This document shows, in pieces, positions 5,213 to 11,625 of a DNA stretch of 14,836 bases. A program made the translations under genes and the position numbers. Location of the stretch: NCBI GenBank assembly GCA_937897535.1, contig CALCQB010000163.1:1-14836 (forward strand), written 5' to 3'. The DNA is from an uncultured Novosphingobium sp. (GTDB lineage: Bacteria; Pseudomonadota; Alphaproteobacteria; Sphingomonadales; Sphingomonadaceae). The stretch's first letter is position 1, and the number at the start of each line of letters is the position of its first letter. Below the pieces are notes generated by a model, which ran no database searches, was not told the DNA's origin, and saw only the letters and a program-made list of their open reading frames with translations.

Positions 5213-8200
5213 ATGACTGAACAGCTGCGCCAAGATTCGAAAGATTACAGAGACACCGTCTTCCTGCCGAAGACAGATTTTCCCATGAAGGCCGGCCTGC
5301 CGCAAAAGGAGCCGGGCATTCTGGCGCGCTGGCTCGATGGCGATCTCTATCGCCAGCTGCGCGAGGCCCGTGCGGGGCGCGAGAAGTTCATCCTTCACGA
5401 CGGCCCGCCCTATGCCAATGGCGACATGCACATCGGCCATGCGCTCAACCACATCCTGAAAGACATGGTCTGCCGCACCCAGAACCTGCTGGGCAAGGAC
5501 GCGCCTTACGTTCCGGGGTGGGACTGCCACGGGCTGCCGATCGAGTGGAAGGTCGAGGAGCTATATCGCAAGAAGAAGCTCGACAAGGACCAGGTCGATC
5601 CGGTCGAATTCCGCGCCGAATGCCGCGCCTATGCCCAGGGCTGGGTCGATACCCAGCGCGAGCAGCTCAAGCGGCTCGGGATCATGGGCGACTGGGACCA
5701 TCCCTATCTGACCATGGACAGCCAGGCCGAAGGCACGATCGTCGCCGAACTGATGAAGTTCGCCGAAAGCGGCCAGCTCTATCGCGGGGCCAAGCCGGTG
5801 ATGTGGTCCCCGGTCGAAAAGACCGCGCTGGCCGAAGCCGAGGTCGAATACGAGGATATCGTCTCGACCCAGATCGACGTGGCGTTCGAGATTGTCGAAT
5901 CGCCGATTGCCGAACTGGTCGGTGCCCAAGCGGTGATCTGGACGACGACGCCGTGGACGATCCCGGTGAACCAGGCTTTGGCCTATGGGCCGGAGGTTGA
6001 ATATGTGCTGTTCATGGGCAGTCAGTATGATCGCGCTGACAAGGCCCAGCCGCATTCCCCAGCCAACATAGAGCGCATCTGGTACGGACCTGTTCTCGTT
6101 GCTGCGAACTTAGTTGATGAATTTCGCGCTCGTAGTGCATTTCAAGCAGACTCGAATCCGGTCAAATGGCGCGGCAAAGGCTCCGACCTAGCCGGAACCG
6201 TCGCTCGCCACCCAATGCACCACCTCGGCGGGTTCTTTGCGAGGCCCCGTCCGTTCCTGCCCGGCGACTTCGTCACCACCGAGAGCGGTACGGGTCTCGT
6301 CCACATGGCCCCCGACCACGGCGAGGACGACTTTGCGCTGTGCAAGGCCAACGGGATCGAGCCGGTCTTCGCGGTCGAGGGTAATGGCAAGTACCGCGCC
6401 GACTGGGCCTGGCTCGGCGGGCAGGGATCGGTGATCAACCCCAAGTTCAATGCGCCCGACGGGCCGATCTGTTCGGACCTGCGCGAAGCCGGCGGCCTGC
6501 TCGCGGCATCGGCGGACTACTCGCACAGCTATCCGCACTCGTGGCGTTCGAAGGCCAAGGTGATCTACCGCTGCACCCCGCAGTGGTTCGTGCCGATGGA
6601 CAAGGAAGTTACCCCTCCACCCCCGCCTTCGGCGGCGGTCCCCCTCCCCATGCCTTCGGCACAGGGAGGATTGGATGCAAAATCCTCCCTGTCGCGCAGC
6701 GATGGGGAGGTGGCAGCGCGTAGCGCTGACGGAGGGGCCACTCTCCGCGAAACCGCCATGGCCGCGATTGCCGCGACCCGCTGGGTTCCCGAGAAGGGCG
6801 AAAACCGCATCCGCTCGATGGTCGAGGGGCGGCCCGACTGGGTGCTCAGCCGCCAGCGCGCCTGGGGGGTGCCGATCACGCTGTTCGTCAAGAAGGGCAC
6901 CAACCAGTACCTCGCCGATCCGGCGGTCAACGCGCGGATTGTTGCCGCGGTGATGGCCGGCGGGGTCGATGCCTGGTCCGATGCCCGCGCGCAGGAATAC
7001 CTCGGCAGCGATTACCGGCTGGAGGACTACGAACGGGTCACCGACATTCTCGACGTGTGGTTCGATTCAGGGTCCACCCACGCCTTCGTGCTCGAAAGCG
7101 GGCGCTGGCCCGATCTGGCGCGGCCAGAGGGTTATACCGGCCCGCACGCCGACCTCTATCTTGAAGGCAGCGACCAGCATCGCGGCTGGTTCCAGTCGAG
7201 CCTGCTCGAAGCCTGCGCCACCCGCGGCCATGCCCCGTACAAGGCGGTGCTGACCCACGGCTTCACGATGGATGCCAAGGGCATGAAGATGTCCAAGAGC
7301 CTCGGCAACACGATCGATCCGCTCAAGGTCATGGAAAATTACGGCGCGGATATCATCCGGCTGTGGGCGCTGTCGGTCGATTTCACCGAGGATCACCGGA
7401 TCGGCGACGAGATCCTGAAAGGCGTGGCCGACCAGTACCGCAAGCTGAGGAATACGTTCCGCTATCTGCTGGGGGCGCTGGAGGGGTTCAGCGAGGCCGA
7501 GCGGGTTCCGGTCGAGGAGATGCCCGAGCTGGAGCGCTATGTGCTGGCGCTGCTGGCCAGGCTCGACGCGACGCTGAAGCAGGCGGTGGCGGACTTTGAC
7601 TTCAACACCTACGTCCGTGCGCTGACCGACTTCTGCAACGAGGACCTCTCGGCGTTCTTCTTCGATATCCGCAAGGACAGCCTCTATTGCGACGCGGCGG
7701 ACGACCCCAAGCGCATGGCCTGCCGCACGGTGCTCGACACCCTGTTCCACGCCCTGATCCGCTACGCCGCCCCAGTGCTGGTGTTCACCAGCGAAGAGGT
7801 GTGGGGGACGCGCTATCCGGAGGGCGGGTCAGTGCATTTGCTGGAGTGGCCAGAGGTGCCCGCTGCGGGTGTAAACATGACAAAGTGGGGCGGACTGCGT
7901 GCACTTCGCGTTTCTGTCACAGAACGCATAGAACCACTCCGCCGCGAGAAGGTCCTTGGATCTGGGCTCGAAGCGGAGGTTACACTCTCCAACATCGCCG
8001 GCATTCTTGGAGACTACAAGGACGACGGGTTTCTGGCTGAGCTTTTCATCACGGCTCCTGTGCAGTTTACACAAGGGACAGAACCGCCGGTTATCACTCG
8101 CACCACCCACCACAAATGCGGCCGCTGCTGGCGGCACTTGCCCGAAGTCACCGAGGACGGTGCGCTTTGTTCACGCTGCGATCAGGTGGTGGCGGGCATG

Positions 8201-8215
8201 GACGCCGGCGCATGA
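5213..8215 (+). CDS. ileS: Isoleucyl-tRNA synthetase with an in-frame repeat insertion
   Basis: IleRS charges tRNA-Ile and hydrolyses mischarged Val-tRNA-Ile. All class I landmarks are present: GPPYANGDMHIGHALNHI with HIGH at 73-76; the CP1 editing domain with WTTTPWTIPVN (243-253) and GTGLVHMAPDHGEDD; RPDWVLSRQRAWGVPI; KMSKS at 692-696; and a C-terminal zinc finger with C969, C972, C986 and C989. At 1000 residues it is longer than I would expect for an alphaproteobacterial IleRS (about 930-960); most of the excess is an insertion at residues about 467-509 made from a palindromic DNA element, in the loop after QWFVPMDKE. Two stretches (nt 6022-6212 and 7862-8120) use rare codons absent elsewhere in the gene. 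The ATG is chosen because DYRDTVFLPKTDFPMKAG follows at the usual distance; the Shine-Dalgarno is weak. The stop overlaps the lspA start. Confidence 0.97.
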   Translation: MTEQLRQDSKDYRDTVFLPKTDFPMKAGLPQKEPGILARWLDGDLYRQLREARAGREKFILHDGPPYANGDMHIGHALNHILKDMVCRTQNLLGKDAPYVPGWDCHGLPIEWKVEELYRKKKLDKDQVDPVEFRAECRAYAQGWVDTQREQLKRLGIMGDWDHPYLTMDSQAEGTIVAELMKFAESGQLYRGAKPVMWSPVEKTALAEAEVEYEDIVSTQIDVAFEIVESPIAELVGAQAVIWTTTPWTIPVNQALAYGPEVEYVLFMGSQYDRADKAQPHSPANIERIWYGPVLVAANLVDEFRARSAFQADSNPVKWRGKGSDLAGTVARHPMHHLGGFFARPRPFLPGDFVTTESGTGLVHMAPDHGEDDFALCKANGIEPVFAVEGNGKYRADWAWLGGQGSVINPKFNAPDGPICSDLREAGGLLAASADYSHSYPHSWRSKAKVIYRCTPQWFVPMDKEVTPPPPPSAAVPLPMPSAQGGLDAKSSLSRSDGEVAARSADGGATLRETAMAAIAATRWVPEKGENRIRSMVEGRPDWVLSRQRAWGVPITLFVKKGTNQYLADPAVNARIVAAVMAGGVDAWSDARAQEYLGSDYRLEDYERVTDILDVWFDSGSTHAFVLESGRWPDLARPEGYTGPHADLYLEGSDQHRGWFQSSLLEACATRGHAPYKAVLTHGFTMDAKGMKMSKSLGNTIDPLKVMENYGADIIRLWALSVDFTEDHRIGDEILKGVADQYRKLRNTFRYLLGALEGFSEAERVPVEEMPELERYVLALLARLDATLKQAVADFDFNTYVRALTDFCNEDLSAFFFDIRKDSLYCDAADDPKRMACRTVLDTLFHALIRYAAPVLVFTSEEVWGTRYPEGGSVHLLEWPEVPAAGVNMTKWGGLRALRVSVTERIEPLRREKVLGSGLEAEVTLSNIAGILGDYKDDGFLAELFITAPVQFTQGTEPPVITRTTHHKCGRCWRHLPEVTEDGALCSRCDQVVAGMDAGA
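6612..6737. repeat. Nested palindromic element inserted in frame in ileS
   Basis: The element folds on itself in nested layers. Outer stem: CCCCTCC (6612-6618) with GGAGGGG (6731-6737). Side hairpins: CCGCC-TTC-GGCGG region near 6623-6635 on the left and the perfect CAGCGC-GTA-GCGCTG (6714-6728) on the right. Middle stem: CCTCCCCAT (6643-6651) with ATGGGGAGG (6702-6710). Next side hairpins: GCC-TTC-GGC (6652-6660) and CGC-GCA-GCG (about 6693-6700). Inner stem: perfect 11 bp ACAGGGAGGAT (6661-6671) with ATCCTCCCTGT (6682-6692), 10-nt loop. The reading frame stays open and translates to a Pro/Ser/Ala/Gly-rich peptide. It resembles, in behaviour, the in-frame palindromic elements of Rickettsia; the sequence family is different. 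Confidence 0.88.
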
Positions 8216-8742
8216 GCCTGTTTTCCGCCCGTCCCCGCATCACCGGCCTGGTCCTGGCCGGGCTGGTCTTCTGGCTCGACCAGTGGCTCAAGCAGCAGGT
8301 GGCCGGGCCATGGGGGCTGCGCGAGCTGGGCGATCATCTCGATCTGCTGCCGTTCTTCGATCTTACCCGGACTCACAACTACGGCGTCTCGCTCGGGCTG
8401 CTGCTCGCCAATTCGATGGAGATGCGCTGGGGGCTGGTCGCGCTGACCACCGCCATCGCTGCCATCGTGTTCGTCTGGCTGCTGCGCGAGCGCAAGCTGG
8501 GCGATATCGTGCCGCTGGCGCTGGTGCTGGGCGGGGCGCTGGGCAACATCCTCGACCGGATCAAGTTCGGCTATGTGCTCGACTATGCCGATTTCCACAT
8601 CGGCGATTTTCGCCCGTTCCTGATCTTCAACCTGGCCGATGCCGCGATCACCGTGGGCGTGGTGATAATCCTTGCCCGCAGCTTCCTGATCCGCGAAAAG
8701 ACCGCAACTGAACCGGCGGGTACGCCCGCTACGGAGAATTGA
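8212..8742 (+). CDS. lspA: Lipoprotein signal peptidase (signal peptidase II)
   Basis: LspA is the inner-membrane aspartyl protease that removes the signal peptide of prolipoproteins after diacylglyceryl modification. The ATG at 8212 overlaps the ileS stop (ATGA), the classical ileS-lspA coupling, and gives a 176-residue protein; an upstream in-frame ATG at 8116 would add 32 residues encoded within the ileS zinc-finger region and is rejected. Four hydrophobic helices are visible (about 8-26, 60-67 with 74-92, 99-116, 138-158). Conserved segments: WLDQWLK (21-27), NYG (56-58), GNILDRI (111-117), the catalytic aspartates D124 (VLDYADF) and D143 (FNLADAAI). Two putative substrates with lipoboxes are encoded nearby, one directly downstream. 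Confidence 0.96.
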   Translation: MSLFSARPRITGLVLAGLVFWLDQWLKQQVAGPWGLRELGDHLDLLPFFDLTRTHNYGVSLGLLLANSMEMRWGLVALTTAIAAIVFVWLLRERKLGDIVPLALVLGGALGNILDRIKFGYVLDYADFHIGDFRPFLIFNLADAAITVGVVIILARSFLIREKTATEPAGTPATEN

Positions 8743-8746
8743 GACA

Positions 8747-9154
8747 ATGCGTAAGTCAGCCCTGATCCTGCTTGGCACCACCGTGCTGCTGTCCGCTTGC
8801 GGCGGCGGCGGGCTGTTCAACCGCCAGCGCCCCGATGAATTCGCGGTGCAGCGTCAGGCCCCGCTGGTGGTCCCGCCCGATTTCGCGCTGGTTCCCCCGG
8901 CCCCCGGCGCCCCGCGCCCGACCGAGCAGAGCACCGCGGCCCAGGCCCAGGGCGCGCTGTTCGGCCCGCCCGCCCCGCGCTCGGGCGTTGAAACCTCGGT
9001 CGGCCAGAAGTCCGGCCAGGCCGCCCCGTCGATCCGCTCGACCGTCGGTGATTCGGCCACCCAGACCGTCGCCAAGGGCGACGTCACCCGCGACATCATC
9101 GCCGCCCCGGCAGGCGACGGCCGCGAAGCCCAGACCGCGATCGGCGGCAACTGA
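8747..9154 (+). CDS. Small lipoprotein, DUF3035-like
   Basis: This 135-residue protein begins MRKSALILLGTTVLLSACGG. It has a short positive N-terminus, a hydrophobic core and a lipobox LSAC with the acylated cysteine at residue 18, so it should be a substrate of the LspA encoded just upstream. After the lipobox come RPDEFAV and APLVVPPDFALVPP, the Pro-rich motif I associate with DUF3035 proteins found next to lspA in alphaproteobacteria; the remainder is Pro/Ala/Gly-rich, low in predicted order. Function is unknown. GGAG at 8733-8736 is 10 nt before the ATG, inside the end of lspA, and only 4 nt separate the lspA stop from this start. A strong terminator closes the ileS-lspA-lipoprotein unit. 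Confidence 0.88.
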   Translation: MRKSALILLGTTVLLSACGGGGLFNRQRPDEFAVQRQAPLVVPPDFALVPPAPGAPRPTEQSTAAQAQGALFGPPAPRSGVETSVGQKSGQAAPSIRSTVGDSATQTVAKGDVTRDIIAAPAGDGREAQTAIGGN

Positions 9155-9181
9155 GCTGACTTCGGGTTTGTGATTCAAAGG

Positions 9182-9207
9182 GGCTCGCCGAGAGGCGGGC
9201 CTTTTTT
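9182..9207 (+). terminator. Rho-independent terminator after the ileS-lspA-lipoprotein unit
   Basis: GGCTCGCC (9182-9189) pairs with GGCGGGCC (9194-9201), 8 bp including one G-U, GAGA tetraloop, followed by six T (9202-9207). Its sequence is nearly the same as the terminator at 11457-11485. Confidence 0.92.
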
Positions 9208-9212
9208 GGTTC

Positions 9213-9229
9213 GCGCCTCTGCGTGAACC
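9213..9229. repeat. Third copy of the GCGCCTCTGCGTGAACC repeat
   Basis: These 17 bases are identical to 5153-5169, the outer end of the right arm of the inverted repeat upstream of ileS, and inverted relative to the left arm (4996-5012). Here it is a solo half, placed between the terminator T-run and the stop codon of the CNNM gene (9235-9233). Confidence 0.75.
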
Positions 9230-9232
9230 CGG

Positions 9233-10549
9233 TTATTCCACCACCGCAGCGTCGCCCGCCACCCGGCTGACCAGCAGCTTGTCGATCTTGCGGCCGTCCA
9301 TGTCGACCACTTCGAACCGCCAGCCCTGCTCGTGGAAGTGCTCCCCCTCGTGCGGCAGTTTCTTCATCACCGACAGCGCGTATCCGGCGGCGGTGGCAAA
9401 GTCGCGATCTTCGGGCAGTTCGATCTCGAGCCGGTCGGCCATCGCATCGGCGGGCAGCGAGCCGGCCACCAGCAGGCTGCCATCCTCGCGCTCGACCACC
9501 ATCGGCTCATCGCCCTCATCAAGATGGCTGACGAAATTGCCGACGATCGCGGCCAGCAGGTCGGCCGGGGTCACCACGCCTTCGAGGTGGCCGTATTCAT
9601 CGTGGACCAGAGCCATCGCCACGTCGCTTTGCTGAAGCAGCCGCAGCGCGTCCATCGCGTCGAGCTGATCGGGGATCACCTCGGCCTTCTTGATCAGCCG
9701 GGCCATCTGCAGCTTGCGGCCCGCGAGCAGTACCGCGAGCAGATCCTTGACCTTGACCACGCCGACGATGTTGTCCGGGCTGCCGTCCGCCACCGGCAGC
9801 AGCGAATGCGGGCTGTCCTTGATCGCGGCGCGGACCTCGGCCTCGCTGGCCTTGCGGTCGATCGTGTCGAGTTCGGTCCGCGGGGTCATCAGTTCGCGCA
9901 CCGGCCGTTCGGCCAGCCGCATGATCCCGGTCATGATCTGGCGCTCTTCCTCCTCGATCACGCCCGAGCGGGTGGCTTCGGCGAAGACCAGGTGCAGTTC
10001 CTCGGCGGTCAGCGAGTGCCCATCCTTGCCGCGCACCCCGAGGATCCGGACCAGGAACGAGGACGACCGGTTGAGCAGCCAGACGAACGGCGCGGTCACT
10101 TTTGCCACCACCGCCATCGGTACCGCCGCGAACATCGCGATCGGCTCGGCCGCGCGCAGCGCGATCTGCTTGGGCACCAGTTCGCCGATCACCAGGCTGA
10201 AATAGGTGGTCAGCACGATCACCACAGCGAAACCGGCTTCCTCGGCATAACGATCGGACAGGCCCAGCGCGGTCAGCCGCTCGGCGGTCGGCCCGCCCAG
10301 GCTCGCCCCCGAATAGGCGCCGGCGATGATCCCGACCAGGGTGATCCCGATCTGCACGGTCGAGAGGAACTTGCCCGGATCGGAGGCCAGCAGCAGCGCG
10401 ATCCGCGCGCCCTTGTGGCCGCGATCGGCCGCCACCTTGAGCCGGGCCGGGCGCGCCGAAACGATCGCCAGTTCGGACATCGCGAACACGGCGTTGAGCA
10501 GGATCAGGCCTGCGATGATCAAAACATCGGTCCAGGGATATGGTGTCAC
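9233..10549 (-). CDS. CNNM/CBS-pair/CorC-type membrane protein (hemolysin-like family)
   Basis: From the GTG at 10549 the protein has 438 residues. An N-terminal CNNM (DUF21) domain has hydrophobic segments at about 8-28, 64-82, 106-122 and 136-160, with the conserved GELVPKQIALRAAEP (about 122-136). It is followed by a CBS pair (RELMTPRTELDTID at about 218, then VKVKDLL and the second repeat ending HLEGVVTPADLL) and a C-terminal CorC/HlyC domain (about 345-430, with LEIELPEDRDFATAAGY). Relatives are implicated in Mg2+/Co2+ export or membrane damage resistance; 'hemolysin' is a historical name. An upstream in-frame ATG at 10648 would add 33 residues without membrane character and would extend into the ompA-side promoter, so the GTG is preferred, although its Shine-Dalgarno is weak. 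Divergent from the OmpA-like gene, tail-to-tail with the lipoprotein. Confidence 0.92.
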   Translation of the reverse strand: MTPYPWTDVLIIAGLILLNAVFAMSELAIVSARPARLKVAADRGHKGARIALLLASDPGKFLSTVQIGITLVGIIAGAYSGASLGGPTAERLTALGLSDRYAEEAGFAVVIVLTTYFSLVIGELVPKQIALRAAEPIAMFAAVPMAVVAKVTAPFVWLLNRSSSFLVRILGVRGKDGHSLTAEELHLVFAEATRSGVIEEEERQIMTGIMRLAERPVRELMTPRTELDTIDRKASEAEVRAAIKDSPHSLLPVADGSPDNIVGVVKVKDLLAVLLAGRKLQMARLIKKAEVIPDQLDAMDALRLLQQSDVAMALVHDEYGHLEGVVTPADLLAAIVGNFVSHLDEGDEPMVVEREDGSLLVAGSLPADAMADRLEIELPEDRDFATAAGYALSVMKKLPHEGEHFHEQGWRFEVVDMDGRKIDKLLVSRVAGDAAVVE

Positions 10550-10652
10550 GCGGGGCTGGGTAGCAGGTTTGCTGGTAAACGCGAAGCGGCCTGTGCGCGG
10601 CGATATCGCCGGTATGGCACCCTGTGGAGGGAACAATCCGGCCGTCAAAGCG

Positions 10653-10690
10653 TTGACATCGCGACTTGTAAGGTTCCATTCATTAGGAAC
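10653..10690 (+). promoter_or_regulatory. Possible promoter/operator of the OmpA-like lipoprotein gene
   Basis: A consensus -35-like TTGACA is at 10653-10658, about 75 nt before the OmpA start. No good -10 lies at 17 nt (CCATTC at 10676-10681 is poor). An inverted repeat GTTCC (10673-10677), 8 nt, GGAAC (10686-10690) covers the place where the -10 would be, so it could be an operator. Envelope-stress control would fit the gene but is inference only. Confidence 0.35.
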
Positions 10691-10734
10691 ATCACAGGGT
10701 TAACACGATTTCCCGCAATGGAAGGGCAAAGACG

Positions 10735-11427
10735 ATGAACAAGACCCGCTGGCTCGCTTCGAGCTTTTTAGCCGCCACGCTGCTGACCACTTCGGCCTGC
10801 GTAACCGACCCCAACACCGGGGAAAAGAAGATCTCTCGCACCGCGATCGGCGGGGTCGGCGGTGTGCTGGCCGGCGGCCTGCTCGGCGGATTGATCGGCG
10901 GCAAGACCGGCCGGATCGTCGGTGCCGGTATCGGCGGTGTCGCCGGGGCGGCGGTCGGCTATACGATGGACAAGCAGATCAAGCAGCTCAAGGAACAGAC
11001 CGCAGGTTCGGGGGTCGATGTGACCGAGACCGATGGCGGCAAGGCGATCCTGGTCAACCTGCCTGACGGCGTCACGTTCGACGTTGGCAGTTCCACCCTC
11101 AAGCCGGCCTTCCGCGATACGCTGGACCGGGTGGCGCAGAGCCTGATCGAATATCCGAACAGCCTGATCGATGTCTACGGACATACCGATTCGACCGGTT
11201 CGAACAGCTCCAACCAGGTTTTGTCGGAAAGCCGCGCGCGGACCGTGATGAACTATCTGATCTCGCGCGGCGTCCCAGCCTCGCGGATCCGCAGCCAGGG
11301 CTTTGGTGAAACCATGCCGGTGGCCAGCAATGACAGCATTGACGGTCGCGCCAGAAACCGCCGGGTCGAGATCAAGATCGTGCCGATCTCGCAAGAAGAC
11401 GTTAACGCCGCTCGCAACGGCCAGTAA
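10735..11427 (+). CDS. OmpA-family lipoprotein with glycine-zipper domain (Pal-like)
   Basis: The 230-residue protein starts MNKTRWLASS with a signal peptide and lipobox TSAC, cysteine 22 predicted acylated. Residues about 37-76 form a glycine-zipper segment (GGVGGVLAGGLLGGLIGG, then GAGIGGVAGAAVGYTMD), which is typical of outer-membrane-inserted or oligomerising lipoproteins. The C-terminal OmpA domain (about 107-217) carries FDVGSSTLKP, DVYGHTDSTGS, LSESRARTVMNYL, GFGETMPVASN and RARNRRVEI, the residues that bind the diaminopimelate of peptidoglycan (Asp in HTD and Arg in NRR). This gives an outer-membrane protein tethering the wall. The order zipper then OmpA distinguishes it from plain Pal. 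AAGGG lies about 10 nt before the ATG. Transcribed alone, with a terminator 30 nt after the stop. Confidence 0.93.
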   Translation: MNKTRWLASSFLAATLLTTSACVTDPNTGEKKISRTAIGGVGGVLAGGLLGGLIGGKTGRIVGAGIGGVAGAAVGYTMDKQIKQLKEQTAGSGVDVTETDGGKAILVNLPDGVTFDVGSSTLKPAFRDTLDRVAQSLIEYPNSLIDVYGHTDSTGSNSSNQVLSESRARTVMNYLISRGVPASRIRSQGFGETMPVASNDSIDGRARNRRVEIKIVPISQEDVNAARNGQ

Positions 11428-11456
11428 GCGCCCGGAATAACCGCAATCACCACGAG

Positions 11457-11485
11457 GGGCTCGCCTGCAAGGGCGGGCCCTTTTT
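11457..11485 (+). terminator. Rho-independent terminator of the OmpA-like gene
   Basis: GGGCTCGCC (11457-11465) pairs with GGCGGGCCC (11472-11480), 9 bp with one G-U, 6-nt loop, then five T (11481-11485). The arms, the T-run and the following GGTTCG match the terminator at 9182-9207 almost exactly; only the loop differs. Confidence 0.9.
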
Positions 11486-11487
11486 GG

Positions 11488-11620
11488 TTCGCCCGAAGCA
11501 CCAAAGCGGTCACGCCACGCCGCAGGCGTGCTTGATTTCTGCGGAGGCAGGCTCATTCGCGCTGGACTTTGGCCTGCGCGGCTTCGCCGGAAGCGAGACA
11601 GCTTCGGTGCTTCGGGTGAA
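11488..11620. repeat. 133-bp structured intergenic element with 15-bp terminal inverted repeats
   Basis: TTCGCCCGAAGCACC (11488-11502) is the inverse of GGTGCTTCGGGTGAA (11606-11620) at 14 of 15 positions. Inside are a CACGCC-GCA-GGCGTG hairpin near 11511-11525 and a CCAAAG (11501-11506) / CTTTGG (11567-11572) pairing. The element fills nearly all of the space between the OmpA terminator and the stop codon of the convergent CysQ-like gene, 5 bp away. It encodes no convincing protein and has no transposase; it may be a non-autonomous repeat or a folded 3' end for the minus-strand transcript. Confidence 0.65.
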
Positions 11621-11625
11621 TCCTA

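Noticed and set aside
6612..6737. Intein or group I/II intron in ileS
   Set aside because: Only ~43 codons, no splice motifs, no Cys/Ser/Thr junction or HN-C/T end; the nested palindromes explain it better.
8116..8211. Upstream start for lspA adding 32 residues
   Set aside because: The extension lies within the ileS zinc-finger codons and has no LspA homology; the ATGA overlap at 8212 is the normal arrangement.
10686..10712. EcfG-type (GGAAC...CGTT) promoter for the OmpA-like gene
   Set aside because: GGAAC is present at 10686-10690 but no CGTT occurs at 16-17 nt downstream.
9332..10738. 468-codon plus-strand open frame
   Set aside because: Antisense to the CNNM gene, His/Gln/Arg-rich, no recognisable domain.
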